A DNA stretch of 64,000 nt. It comes from Acridotheres tristis. Its lineage: Eukaryota; Chordata; Aves; Passeriformes; Sturnidae. This document shows positions 48,954 to 62,400 of the stretch, piece after piece (positions within the stretch are counted from its first letter, which is position 1; the number at the start of each line of letters is the position of its first letter). The position numbers and the translations under genes are program-made. The notes beneath the pieces are model-generated. The model was not told where the DNA came from. It saw only the letters and a program-made list of their open reading frames with translations, and did no database searches. Where the stretch lies: NCBI GenBank assembly GCA_037013685.1, contig CM072887.1, positions 93,330,347 through 93,394,346 of the forward strand. Reading direction: 5' to 3'.

Positions 48954-50454
48954 TACAGAACACTGACATGATGTCTAATCAGCTCAAATTACACAGGCAC
49001 TAAAATTAGTAGGCAGCATTTGTTTGTTTCATCAAGTTCTTGTATTAAGGCAGAACAAATACTATATTGAAGTGCCACAATATTTTTCAAGTATCAGAAT
49101 GAGGGAATTTTGAATACCTTTCCCTCTTCTCTCTGTTCCTGAAAAACATTTCTAAGATGCAGATTTCTTAGCATTAAGTGTAGCATCTAGGTACATTATG
49201 CAAACATCTATCTAAAGTTTAGTGGAAGAATATACTTACAACCCAACATCCAGGCTCTGTGAAGCTCTGTCTATGGTACTTCTTAGTTTAACATAGAAAG
49301 TTTATTCCATGGCATAATTAGACTTCTGATGTTACTCAGTTCAAAGTAGCACTTAAATAATTGTGATGACATCTGCTAAGTGCATCTTGAGAGAGTCCTT
49401 TATAATTAATTACTCATTTTCATGAATCATGCATCCACCCAAAGTATACCTGTTACCAGAAAGATGGTGGCAATGGAAATTTGATATAATTTTTGTAGTG
49501 CATTGCAGGGTTGAGATTTTAGTCCATTATTGGTGGACATTATATATGAGTTATTTCATTTATATACCCTGACAGCCTTGATTCCTGGGCTGCATCTATA
49601 ACTGCTAAATCATTTAATGTTCAGACACTGGCAATAGGCTCAAGTTGACAGAGATGCACAGGCTGAGAAGCTGTGGCCCTTCTTTTCTGAGCAAAGGATG
49701 ACTTCTGTGTTAAATTACTACTGAGTATATCTGACAAAGGACAAAACTTAAGGTACACTCTGCCTATGTGCTTCCAACTTGGTTTCAAATATATGGTTTC
49801 AAATACAAATACATTTCAAAACAAAGTGCATATTTACTTTTGCTTATTTATGTTTGGTTTCTTATTTTTAAGAAGAATTTCTGCTAACCCATGGATGTAT
49901 AAAACTTGTTTTGTGATGAATATAATGTTTGTTTAATCATGCTAGAAGGATGGCTTTTTTTTCAGATAGAGGAATGTTTTGCCAACAATTACTAAGAGCA
50001 GACTATAACTGAGCAATAGTATTTTATATACAAGGTTATCATATATAAACAAAGTCCTTAGATATATGTTTCTTCAAAAAGCATTATTAGAAGTTTCCAC
50101 CTAAGGGATAGCAATAGGAGAAATGCTTGCTGTGGCTGACTGACCAATGGCAGTTTGGTGAGAGGACATGGCTCTTTTTCACTGTTAAGAGGTATGTAGG
50201 TCTCCCGTATTTCTTTCTTATCCTCCAGTCTACTTTTTTTTCTAAATGTAGCCTTCCAGACCAGTATACTTTTTACTTTTTGTCATGTTGGATGCAACTG
50301 GCCTAACCAGAAGAAGTACTGTTCTGGGGTTTTTACCCCAGAATACTTAGTCATGGAGAAGGAACCTGAAGGACTTTGATTTCTTTATTTTTAGGCAGAG
50401 AGATTTCTGAACTGCAAATTTCATAGTAATCTCTGGCTGATTAAGGCCGAGAAG

Positions 50455-50514
50455 CTAAATTAAATAAAATAAATTAATTAAATAAAATTAAATTAATTAA
50501 ATAAAATAAAAAAC
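50455..50514. repeat. TAAAT/TTAAT low-complexity tract
   Basis: Sixty bases of interleaved TAAAT, AAAAT and TTAAT units with almost no G or C. Confidence 0.9.
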
Positions 50515-50739
50515 TTTAAAGCAATTGTAGTTATTGCAATGCAACTATAAATAATTATCTGTGCAATTAGTGGTATCTTTCTTTGGTCCTTTCCTTCTCT
50601 ATCTAATGGGAAAATATAAAGTAAAACAGACACATATTTCTTTGAAGTTTGTAGCAATGTGACAGCGGGCTATGGACACAATTTCACAAGGGAAATTTTG
50701 ACTAGACCTATTTCCACCCCCGATGCAGTTAGGCTTTGT

Positions 50740-50905
50740 CACAGATGGTCCAGAAGTCTCATAGGATCTCCAGCTCTGGGGACAACCAAAGCTCATCAGG
50801 ATGAGGCCCTGACCAATCTGTCCTAATGGACCCTTGTTCAAGTGGGAGGTTTTATTAGACAATATCCAGAGGTGACTTACAAGCTAAATTATCCAATGAT
50901 TTTGT
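50740..50905 (+). mobile_element. Probable old CR1 LINE 3' end
   Basis: The run GAGGCCCTGACCAATCTGTC, GGACCCTTGTTCAAGTGGGA, GGTTTTATTAGACAATATCC, AGAGGTGACTTACAAGC and TTATCCAATGATTTTG follows, with many substitutions, the order of a CR1 3' end ('gtgaccctgct...ggttggactagatgatctcc' then 'agaggtcccttccaac' then 'ccattctatgattctg'). It is more diverged than other copies and the upstream boundary is unclear. Confidence 0.5.
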
Positions 50906-51000
50906 TAACTACTCCCTGTCTTTTTTCTTCACCATGACTAAGTTTGGGCTGTGATTCAGTCAGCTTTCCTAAAAGCTACATAGTCTGAAAAATCAATCTT

Positions 51001-52010
51001 AAATCCATTACCTCCCTGGGCAGCTGTTCCAGTGCTCTGACACCTAAAGTGTAAAAAAGCTCTTCCTCATGTTGAGGTGGAACTTCTTGAGTTTTAGTTT
51101 ACAGCCTCATTGTTCCTCATCCTGCTGCTGGGAGAAACTGAAAAGAGTCTGGCACCTGCCTTTGATATATTTACAGGCATTAATGAGATCCTCACTCAGT
51201 CTTCTTCTCCCCAGACTAAGCAGTCCCATGTCTCACAGCCTCTCCTCATGAGAAAGATGCTCCAGACTCATTCAGGTGTTTCAGCCACTCCCCCCAGTTT
51301 CATATCATCAGCAGACTTGCTGAGGGTGCATTCTATCTCTTCATCCAAGTTGCTGATAAACAAGTGGAATAAGACCAGACCCCAGTATTGATCCCTGGGG
51401 AATGCCACTGACTACAGGCTTCCAACTGGATTTACTCTGCTGGTCACGACCTTCTGAGCTCTGCCCTTCAGCCAGTTTTTGATCCACCACACTGTCCATT
51501 CATTTAACCCACACTTCCTGAGCTTACCTATGAAGATGTTATGGGAGACAGAGTCAAAGCCTTACTGAAGTCAAGGTAGACTACATCCACTGCTCTCCCC
51601 TTGTCAATCCATCCTGCCATACCATCATAGAAGGCTACCAGATTGGTCAAGCATGATTTCCCCTTGGTGAATTCATACTGACTACCCCTCATGACATTCT
51701 GTTCTTCTACATGCTTGGTGATGACCTCCAGAAGGATCTGTTACATCATCTTTTCAAGAATGGAGGTTAGGCTGACTGAACTGGAGTTTCCCAGGTCCTC
51801 ATTCTTGCCCTTTTTGAAGATGGGGGTAACACAGGTCTTCCCCCAGTCATCGAGCACCTCTCCTGTCACACTTTTTCAAAAACAATGGAGAGTGGCTTAG
51901 CAAAAACATTTGCCTCAGCACCTGTGGGTGCAACCCATCAGGACCCATGGATTCATGGGTGTTAAGTCTGTCTAACAATCTCTAATCCAACCCTCTACAA
52001 AAAGGGAAAC
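51001..52010 (-). mobile_element. CR1 LINE, RT-region fragment with internal deletion
   Basis: On the minus strand about 1 kb of CR1 ORF2 is readable in broken frames. Starting near 52010, it runs through the region coding the middle of the reverse transcriptase to a LFISNLDEEIECTLSKSADD stretch (about 51305-51370), where the catalytic Asp pair is kept and the usual Phe before Ala is replaced by Ser. After about 51265 the sequence jumps to a more 3' part, so several hundred bases are missing. Neither the tail nor the 5' region is present. Plus-strand open frames at 51069-51391 and 51691-51900 are antisense by-products. Confidence 0.9.
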
Positions 52011-55000
52011 TTCAACAATCAATATTACACAAAGAAAATTCTTTAACTTCTAAAATCTGAAACTACTTCTATGACGAAAATGTTAGCAAGCATGGTCAGT
52101 GCTACAGAGCAGCCTCAATAGATGGAAAAACCATCAGTAATATGTGGAAACACCATCATTGAAACACATTCCTACACTCAAAAAAAAGGCCCTAAAACTG
52201 GAATACAATGAAAATATAAAAAAGGTAAAAGATGAAGAAAATACTTTTTTTTTTTTTCAACTGCATGAGAAGCACATGGCAGTTAAAGAAAAGGTCATGG
52301 AGTAAGTTTAAAATATTCAATAGACATTAGGTTTCCTTATTTGCTTCTTTTTTCAAATAGTGCATGACTAAATTGCAGAACTCTTTCACAGGATCTCACC
52401 CAAAAGTGTATATATGCTGTTTAAGGGTATAGGACACTCATGGAAGATGGGATTCAGTCATGTTTCTAAAGGACAATGGGCCAGAGAAACCTTTGGATTG
52501 CTAATTCACTAAAACACAACTTGTTCAAAGAAAGGAAGTTTTACTGAGTTCTAGATATCACATAGTTCTTATACTCTTTCCCTAAATATCTGCTGCTGAC
52601 CAGATCTGAGATAGTATAAAAAGTATTTTGTATGGGTATTTGATCTACATGTACCAATCAAAGGTTGTAGCTAGAGAATATAGCTGGTGAATGTATGCAG
52701 GGAAGGCCTGAATCATGGGAATTTAACTTCAGTGCTGCAGATGCATACCCTAAATTTGTAGCACCTGGATCCAATAAAACCAATTATTTCCTTCACTTTT
52801 TGTTATAATAAAAAAATATATTTCCACAAACAGTGGAACTAATGATGTTTGATTTCCTTTACAGTTGTACCTCTTGGTCAACTTTGAACTTAGAAAAAAT
52901 ATTGGCCATTATTGTGGTGTTATAGCACATCAGATCATGGATGTCTAACTGCTCTTCAGTTGTGGCAGTAGTAGTTATTTTCTTTAGTCCATTGTTAGTT
53001 TGTTCTTTTCCATTATTATTATTATGCTGTGGCTGTCTTGTTAACATCCTCTGCCCTGCTTACTGTAATAATCTGTAGCAACTGCTCAGTGACACATACC
53101 TAGCATTTTTCCTTTCCTTTGACTGTTCACAACCACTACCTGGATACCTAAGAAAGCTCAAAAATTCTGAAAGAATTCTACCCAAATAAAGCAGAGATTG
53201 TGATCTCATCACACTTAAGAAAAAGTAATCTAATATTAAATTATAACAATTTAAAAGAGATTTTTATGTTCAATTACATTGTCTTGAATTATGCTTTTAA
53301 ATCATTCTCAACATTTAGTAATTATAATACATTTTTTTACTAAATCAGTCTAATATACATAAGCAATACTGGCAGTGAGTCTGTCACCATTTGTTTTCAG
53401 AATCAGCATATCATTGAGACAAATATAGGAGTACCCTAAATTTCAGCTATATGTTTACTGTCCTCAAAGACTCAGAAATGTTTAATTCTATTTTATGAAA
53501 AGCCGAACAACATATGGGAAAATGAAAGAAAAAATAATTATTCCTGTTTTTATGTGCTCCCAGGCAGATTTGGCTCAGAGATTTTGATTCTGCATGGATG
53601 TGATTTCTGAAGTTTTTCCCTGTCTGAACCAAGATGATTCTATCAGTTTACGAGAATTTATAAATGTAACTTATTTTACTCTTATGTTGAAATCCAAAGA
53701 GATAAGATTGTTAGACAGCTAAATTTCTTGCTGAAATAACTGCTTTTGGTAGAAAATTCTTCTGTTTCTTGTGGCAGCCGTATTGGTGAACAAATGCTCA
53801 GCTGGTTTTGTACATTCTTGACATGGACATATACGTTTTGTAGAGGTACACTGACAAGGTCAGCAGGCATTAAATGTGTAAAAGACAAGAAAATATTGTG
53901 AACAAAATCCTCTTTCAGTGATAATTTCCTTCAGTGATAAGTACCTGACCTCTAATAGCCAATTTTCCTCAGTTATACTATGTCTTTGTTTACTTTTTTT
54001 GATTCTTCATGGTCTCCCGCTGGTCCAAATGAGATCTTCCCAGATATTGGAATCTCTACAACACTTCATTTTAGGTACTTCCCATAGTAAAGTGCAGTCA
54101 TGAAAACAGCAGTAGAAAATTCTCTTATTTTAGCCTGGGTCCATGTAGCTCTATGTGAAGAAGAGCTTAGATCTCAAAGAACAATAATTTTCCTAAGAAG
54201 GATTATTTTAACACCTTTTAAGAGGTTGCAGAGCAGTTGTTATCTAATCATTCAAGACCCATGAATCCCAGCTAATGAGTTAATTTGTGGCAGACCCACA
54301 GTGAGGCTCAGCTGGCAGCAATGTGTCCCCTCACTTCTCAGCTGTTCTCTGCTCACTGGAGAAAACAGACACACGACTGCCTTCCTATGTGCTCTGACCA
54401 GCTGAGGTACAGCCTTGTGTGGGACTATAGGCAGCACAATCAGGACTCATGCTCACCCCTTTCCTGTCATCCCTGAAGGAAGGAGATTTCAGAGGAAAAA
54501 GGTACGAGCTGCATCTACCCTTTCCCAGCCAAACTCCTTTCTCCTCCAGCTTGGCATTGATAGCACCATCTTTAATTTCCTGAATTTCCTCCTTCAACTC
54601 CATTGCTACACAATGAAATAATCATCCTTCATACAAAATTGTTAAAAGTTTGCATCTGAGGATGTGAGATGAGTGATGTGAATAGGTGGTGAGGTAGACA
54701 GCAGTTTCATACTCCATGTTTAGGATTTCTTATTCAGACTTCAGTTTTGTTCATTCCTACCCCTTCACAAAACAGTGATGCATCTAATTAATCCTTGCGT
54801 CAACTGAGGTGCTGTAGTAATTTTGCCTATGCTTCTCGCCAAGATATAAAAGAGGACTTTAGTAAGTAATGAGACACAAAGTTATCTATTTATCTCCAAA
54901 ACTATCACCAAAAAAGAGCCATATTGGCAGGTATACAATATACATCTATACAGATGTACAGGAGAAAATCAGGCTTGCTTTTAAAAGGGTGACCAAACCA

Positions 55001-55799
55001 CCTATCAAATTTTCTTTTGTGGAACATGAGAATGTCAGTTTTACAGCGTGATCTAAAATTTAATTTAATCCCCTTCAGTTGTTGTATTCATCTTATTATC
55101 TTGCAACAATTAAGAAAAATAAGATACTTGAAAACTTGAAAGGAAATTTATTGGTAATACATAAAATCATTTAATAAAAAATTCATGCTACCAATCTGAA
55201 TTTAATGTGGCAGCTTGACATGCAACAGTGATGTGAACCAAAGTGTAAGGTAGGCAGAGAGTGGGATGGCAATGACAGTGGTCTGCAGACAAGGAAAGGA
55301 AGGGAAAAGCACTCACTAGTGTGGGAGAAGTGAGGAAGCAGGAATAACAGAAGAAGAAACATCTGGTCTCAGAATTAGAAGCAGAAAGATTGCAAATCCC
55401 TCATTAGAAATAAAGCATTCTTTTTAACAAGCTTTCCTATTTCTTTCTACATATTTGCTGCTTTTGTGTACTTCTGTTGCTTAAAATAAATGCTCATAGC
55501 TATTTCTCGTGCACTTTATTTTTAGAGAACTAGAGGCAGATAGGATCCTCCTTATATCCATATTTCTGAGTTTGCTGCTGCAGGTTTGACTGTTCAGCTG
55601 TGAATTCTATGGTTTGAAAATTTTCTGCTTTGACACTGTTCTTTTAAAGAAAATCCCATTACTGAAAACAGAGATGCTTGCAAAAATTAGCCAAGGGCAT
55701 TAAATGAAAGGAGTTGCTGTTTAATATTTTTCTATAAATAGCATAGTGTTTCTCTTCTCAAGAGACCAGCTGCTGTATCTGTTTAAGAAATTCACACCT
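52011..55799. other. Unassigned sequence
   Basis: About 3.8 kb without a recognised exon or transposon. Minor items are a T-run at about 52246-52258 and ATT trinucleotides at about 53012-53024. A GC-richer section at about 54280-54560 has overlapping open frames on both strands with no family resemblance. Confidence 0.5.
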
Positions 55800-55990
55800 A
55801 TTAGACAAAAAGCTGAATAAATAAATGTGATAAATATAAAAATGTAAATATACATAAGTGTATATATACGTGGAATATATTCAGTTATTCACTGAATTTG
55901 AAATACATATTTCAAGATTATTTCAAATATATTTGAAATATATGTGTGTGCATATATATGTGTGTATAATATATTCAATATATATATTTC
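55800..55990. repeat. AT-rich tract with TGTG/TATA runs and a perfect palindrome
   Basis: Nearly 200 bases of A/T with short TGTGTG and TATATA runs. It contains a perfect 22-bp palindrome at 55919-55940 whose 18-bp core is TTTCAAATATATTTGAAA, and related TTTCAA pieces on both sides. Confidence 0.88.
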
Positions 55991-58900
55991 AAATTTGTTT
56001 TTTAAAGGATTGAACTGATATTATCACAATAGGAATTGGACTTGTTAGAGAGAGGGAGTCTCCACAGGACCTATTCAGAATCATTCTGGAGTTAGGGTAG
56101 TTTCAGATAGATACTTGCTCTACAGTTGGTCTTCCAGGAGAAACTGCTACTTAACATTAGCTGCAGTGGATGAATCTAAAAATACAAATACTTTTATGCC
56201 ACTGGTATAGCACTGGCATTTTAAGAAGTCAGCTGACTTTATCAGTTAGACAGACATACCCAATGACTGTGCATGAAATGGTAAAGCTGTAATGTCAGTT
56301 ACATAAGCGACTCCCACAAGATTTCCTCAGCATTTCCCTTCTTGCAGAACACATTATCACTAATAGTGAGGTGGCATAAGGAATAAAGCAGGTAGCCTAA
56401 GAGCACCATTTGTTGTGTTTCATAACTAGCAGTCAGCTGCCTATGTAACAGTAAGCTGTTTACATTTTACTGGAACCTCCAGGACTATTTTTCAGACATT
56501 CACTCTGCAGGGCAGTTCTCCTCTAGGCAGCAGTTGGGTTCAGTCCCACAGGAACTTCCTGACCCTTAATAAAAACTTTCTGACTTTTGCTTTTCCCCTT
56601 TGCTATGTATGGCTGGCCCACGTCAGCAGTGAGCCCAGCACCATGACATGGCAAGACAAGATGTTCCCACTGACAGAAGTACATTGTACTGCCTAGTGAG
56701 AATCCCCACCAGCTAAAGATGTCTGGAGTCAAAGTTTCAGTGATATTTACCTCAGTGTGATTAGAATTATATCAATTTTTCAACTGAAATTCCTATTTTT
56801 AGAGCTTTTAATGCCTGCTTCTGCCTTTCTTAGCATGACTATATGAGGTAAAACATCCAAGTTCACAGTTTCTCCTGCTAAACCAGTATTGCATGTATGT
56901 ACAACAGTTGCATATAGCAGAAATTACTGAAAGTAGGTTCCTCAGGAGCCTATAGCTATAGTTAAAGGATGGATCAGAGGAGTTCTGCAAAGATATGTAA
57001 AAATCTCTGAATATACCAGATTCAGCCCCAGCAAAATCCATGTTGCACAGCCACTGGCTCTCCTCCTGAGCAGGAGGTTAAAGAGAAACAGACTGATGCG
57101 AACCCTTCCTCAAAGCCAGGAAAAAACATCTACATTTAGAGTTATTTCCCAGTTCTGAGAAAGAAAGGTAAGGGCCCAACATGTTTGCAGCTGAACTTCA
57201 GAGCTGTAATCTATATCACATCAGAAAATATTCCAGGTCTCTGTGTTTCTATACAAGTCAGGAGAGAACCATCTACCAGACCCTGGCAGATTTTGGGTCC
57301 AGGTCATGAAACAGATCTCCCAAAGAATTCATAATTGTTTGAAAGAAGTATGCATCTGCCATCCCCCTCCAAATTTCAAGGCTAACCTTTTAATTGTTGC
57401 TTGCTAACAGCTTCAGTGGCAGAGAATGGCACTTGGCACATTTAATTTGGTAGTATCAATATAGCCAGAGGGTCTGTGAAGAGCGTTGTCAGCAACACAG
57501 CAGATTTGAGACATCATCTGAACTACTGTGATTCTTTAGGCTCATAGGGATTGTAATACAGACTGCCAGTAATTATGCATAAGAAAATGTGAAATATGGC
57601 TTGAAAGCATTCTACTGATTTATTTCAAAATCTATACATATTGATTATTAACCAGAGGAACACGACTCTAAAGTAAAACAAAGTAGAAGTCCAGTAATCT
57701 GCAGAGAATTTTATAGCATTTTAAGTACATATGCCATATATCGTGCTCATATTTTTATAGATAAGATTCTAATTATACTTCAGCTAATAAATTATTCTCA
57801 TACAAACATAAAGCAATAACAAAAGCAGCAATAGGCTTACTAATACTTACAACTTTAATTTTCTACTAAATGAAAATAAGGTCATTAGTGAGCTCAGAAC
57901 ATTGTCCCTCTGGAGTAAAATAAACTGGCTTAATATTTTTGGAGCTGCTTAAAGCATAGAGATACTGTATTTTCCCAAAATGAAAGTATTTTCATTTCAT
58001 TGTGCTGAAGAAATAATCCCTCAAGTATTTATAATGCATAGATATATAACAATTGATAATTTTGTTTAATAGTGCATAGAAAATAAGGATAATGGATTTT
58101 TGAAAAGTAAGATTAGGCAGATTCAGCGACCTGAGGAGGCAATATGTAGTCAAAGCATTTTAACGGCTGCTTAAAATTAGCTTCCTGGTTTACACAAGAT
58201 GTAATATCCAAAGCCTCGGTCCATTGACTTATCTCTCCATTCTAAAAGGTTGCTATCCATATTGGCAGCTGAACTGTTTGTACATTACAGTCTTTTTTCA
58301 TTCACAAGCACCTCAAAAAAGTCACTGTGATGGTAGAGCAAAAATTGCAGAATTACAGAAGAGAGACTCTTGAAATCCTGGAATGGAAAAAAAGCAACTA
58401 AAATGTGGAAGAATTTAGAATTCAAATACAGGACAGGGAATGCAGGTGAAATAAGTCCTGAAAAAAACGTGACCTTTCATTTCCTCATGAAGGTGAGAAG
58501 AGTCACAGAAAGCAATTGAATAAATATATTTTCAAAAATAAATTGCTATCTTGGAGACATGTAACTACCTTCAATTAAGTCAAGAAGAACGAGTTATCAG
58601 ATAACACCACAGAATTTTGAAGATCATCGCACTCCTAAGAAGAATAAAGCTTTTGAAAGATCCTTCCTTAATCTCATAAAGCAAGAAGAAGTAAGAATAT
58701 AAAATATTTCAGTCACGTTTTTGTGTTATTGAGTGAAATATTGAGCTTTGATGAATCTTTAGGCTCTGCATGGGATCAGATTTTAATGGACCTCAGTAGC
58801 CCAAGAGTGAAAGAGTGGCACTAGAAGAGGTTGATGTAAGGCACTAAACCATGGTGAATTAGAAGCCAGTGTTGTTCACTCAGCCCAGATTGCATATTCT

Positions 58901-59360
58901 GGCAAGGTAAAAGGAAGCATTGCATTGCAGAAGAGAAAATCAGGCTCCCAGGCAACCATTTACTCCAGTAAATGCACAAAATATCTTAGCCTTTTTGTCA
59001 AGAGACAAGTACCATGGTAGATGTGGAATAAAACACCATTACAGTGCCTGCCTTTAACTGGAACTGCTGTAAATGTTTGAAGTAGAGTGCCAAAGAACCA
59101 AAGCTAAGTTTTTTGCAGAGAGGAAGCAGCACAGTCCAGAACAGCCATAGGCTGCATAAAGATGGCAGCAAAAATCAAGGAAGGCTCTGATCACCAGGAA
59201 TGATTTTAGATGAATCAGCATAAAACAGCACTTCTTCACAAAATTTGTTTAGGAAACTTTCTAGGTTGGATCTATCTCGTTTAATTTTACACTTATACTT
59301 GCTAGACGTCTGAGATGGTTCTCCCAAGTTACTCAGTCTGTCGGTGCTGGAGCACTGAAA
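55991..59360. other. Unassigned sequence
   Basis: About 3.4 kb without a recognised exon or transposon. The open frames at 56523-56732, 56808-57041 and 59054-59239 (all minus) have no domain features. Confidence 0.5.
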
Positions 59361-59415
59361 TGCTGGAGCTGAACCTAATCCTAAAAATGCTGGAGAATGA
59401 ACCTAATCCTAAAAA
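59361..59415 (+). repeat. Two-copy tandem duplication, 27/28 bp
   Basis: TGCTGGAG, 2 or 3 bases, then GAACCTAATCCTAAAAA occurs twice in direct succession (59361-59387 and 59388-59415). The copies differ only by CT versus AAT at one place and by the last base. Confidence 0.92.
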
Positions 59416-62400
59416 TATAATTAATTTGACTCCTTTTAAATGACTATTCTATGAAAATATGAACTCTACCTTAGAAGTTAATTTCTTCCTATCTTTGACT
59501 TAGCTGCAACAGTCCATATGAAACACTCAGATGTAGCTTAGGTAAGTTGTACAACATTATTTAAATGTATTCTAAGTCAGGCATCATAAGCACTTAAGAA
59601 GACAGAAACAAAACACATATATAAAGAACACAAAAATGCAGTTTAAGAGAACTGAATAAAGATAAATCAGATTAAAGATATTTAAAGCCTAAAAATATAT
59701 AAAGACAATAACATAACAAAGAAGAAATCAGAATTTTAAGCTCTCTGTGAAAATGCATTGCCCAAGAAGAATTGTCCAATTTATGCTGCATAGGTTTTCT
59801 TTTATACTGAAGAAATAATTATACCCTGCTTCTGGATTACTATTTTGATTATTACATCCATTTGCTTCAGGAACCTGAAACAAGAAAGCCAGCCTACACT
59901 GTTGATATCTAGACTTGACATGGATTCTAACTCTGATAATGACAGGAACGACATCACAAGTAATTGTTAAGAACTTAAATATTTTGCAAAAACTGATGGA
60001 TCCCTGTATCAGCAAGTGGGAATCAGATTCGTAAGGAAAATCTTGGTGCTTAGGACCCTACACTCACCCTATAATCCTCCCAAAGTACTCTTATGTAAAA
60101 GCATTGTAATTGCTACACACATTTTGAAGGAAAATACAAGTTTGGGCAATCTGCTATAGGCTATATCTGCTGGCTCATTAATCTTGCATGCTCTTTATAT
60201 AATATTGACTGTGAAAGATACTATCATACATCTAGCAGTGATCAGGTATTTGTCTTGATAATACCTAGATGGTAGTACACATATACTCTCCAGGTGTCAA
60301 AAGAAAAGTGTAGGTTTCCATCTTTCTTTCATGAGTGGTATCTTTATGATTGAAAGGTGAGCTTGCATTACCGAGGCTATTTTCTGCTTCATGCTGCAGA
60401 AAAACCTAACTCTGAGCTTCTAGGCAAACAGCTGGGGCTGTCCTCCCTGCTGGGCACCACCATGTAACCCAGCAAGTGAGCGAAGTGTGCTGCTGAAGGC
60501 TACGAGCAAAGTGTGAGCACCTGCCTGCCACTAACCAGAGCTGCTTGATTTTGTTAATAATAACTTAATGATTAAATGAGATTCTAAAAAATTCTGTCTG
60601 TGATCTGTGTGTTCCCTGAGCTCAATCAGTTGCCAGAGAATGAAGTTTAAAATGGTCCATCCAGCCTACCTTTAGCTATCTCAGGGCAACTCTCCAGAGA
60701 CTCTGCAAACACCAGGTTGTATCAACCAGACACCAAATGTATTAACTTTTAAGGAGTTTCATACCTTTGGCACTTAGGTATCTTTTCTCTTTTGATTACT
60801 AAAATGGCTTGTATAGGCCTGGAATAAATACCAAGCTTTTAGAAGGTTGAAGCAGGATGAAACCTTGCCACAATATGTTATGTCAAAATAATACATAAAA
60901 CACTTTCAGGAACGTTGCTTTTTCCATAGCAAAGATATGTGTCTATCACACATATAAGAATTATATCCAAAAATTACTTCTTAGGGAGTTACTTATCTTC
61001 GAAGATTTGTCATTTCCCCACACACTGATAAAGAACAAAGGAAGAGTTTTGCTAAAGGCAAATCCTATTGAGAAACAGTTAATGCTCTAAAATTAAAAAT
61101 CCTGAGTACCCCAAACTTTTTAGTTGTACATAATCCTCAATGAATGAATCAATTTATAGAATAACATTTCATTTACATTTTAAAGAAATTACTACATCCC
61201 TGGATTTTGACATTCTTTTGACTAATAACAGATACCATACAACCATGAATATAGTCAGAAAACATCAAGCGAAACATTCACATCAGCTTATACTCATTCA
61301 CCTTTGCATATTGAATATGCTTTGAATCTTCCAACTTTTTACACTGATGTGAAAATTTGCATCTCTTAGTAGTTCCAGTGGAACGTAACATTAAAAGGTG
61401 CCATGAAATTGGATAGCTTGACAGCCTGTAAATCATGAGCCATAACCTTCACTGTTTCTTCTCTTTTTGGTCTAATAATACACTTTTGAACTAAGCAGCA
61501 CTTTCATTTTATTCAGTGGTTTTAATCTGGTATTTTAACTTTGTGCTAATTTTTTTTCGAGGGTAAAAAAACCCATAAGAGATTAGAGCAAGCTGGTGGA
61601 CAGAGAAGGTAGAGAACAGCTAAACATTTCGAAGAGAGGAATTGTGAGATCTTGTGTTTTTCTTTCAATCCTGTCAAGCTTGCTGTCATATTTAGTCTTA
61701 CTGTTTAAAACTGTCTATGTCATTCTGTTTACTGTATCAACTATGGCATAGAGGAGCTAAATTTAATGATTTATGGGTCTGTTGCAGTTCTAGGAATACT
61801 TACAGAAAGCATTCAAATTTAAAAATAAACACAAAAATGTGAAAATACTCTCAAATGGGTGCAGTTTTTCCACTGTATTTAAGAGTTCTTCAGCTCCAAA
61901 TATTTGTATAGAATATCTCAAAACTATTTATAATTTCTTAATTATGTTCCAAGTATCAGAAAAATAATTAATTTATAGTCTCAGAATTCTTAGTCTTTAC
62001 ATTTCTCAGTCTGTTGTTTGTGATTTCCGTTACCTTTTCTCCTCAAACATCACCTTTTTGCTGTTTGATTTAATGGAAATACAAATACAGACTGGTCATA
62101 CACTTACAATAAGTATATCTCATATTTCTTTCATAAGTCATTCTGTTTTCCTCTTCTTGGTGTATTCTCTAGGCAATTCATGCTTTCTCGTGCATCAACA
62201 TTAGAATACAAAAAAATGCAGTTTTTTCACACTACTAATCTCACTTGCCTCTTTTTGGTTTGTTTGGAGTTTTTTTTCCTTATCTTAAACCTTCTAGTAT
62301 TCTGAACATTAGCCTTCCCAGTTCTAAGTGTTAGTACTAATCTCTTGATGGCACCTATCCCAGCATGAGTAAAGGCATCCTGTTGCTTAGACACTGATGT

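Larger units (their letters stand above)
46251..50739. other. Unassigned sequence
   Basis: About 4.5 kb with no recognised exon or transposon. A T-run followed by a C-run lies at about 46268-46280, a pyrimidine-rich tract at 48909-48953, and AT-only sequence at 50455-50514. Overlapping open frames at 48519-49003 on both strands lack domains. Confidence 0.5.

Noticed and set aside
48890..49003. Apparent 3' splice site followed by a possible exon
   Set aside because: The pyrimidine tract is strong, but the downstream sequence lacks a convincing coding frame or donor, and C/T-rich low complexity explains it.
51069..51391. Plus-strand frames of 60 and 93 codons
   Set aside because: They are antisense to the minus-strand CR1, whose reverse-transcriptase motifs read on the other strand.
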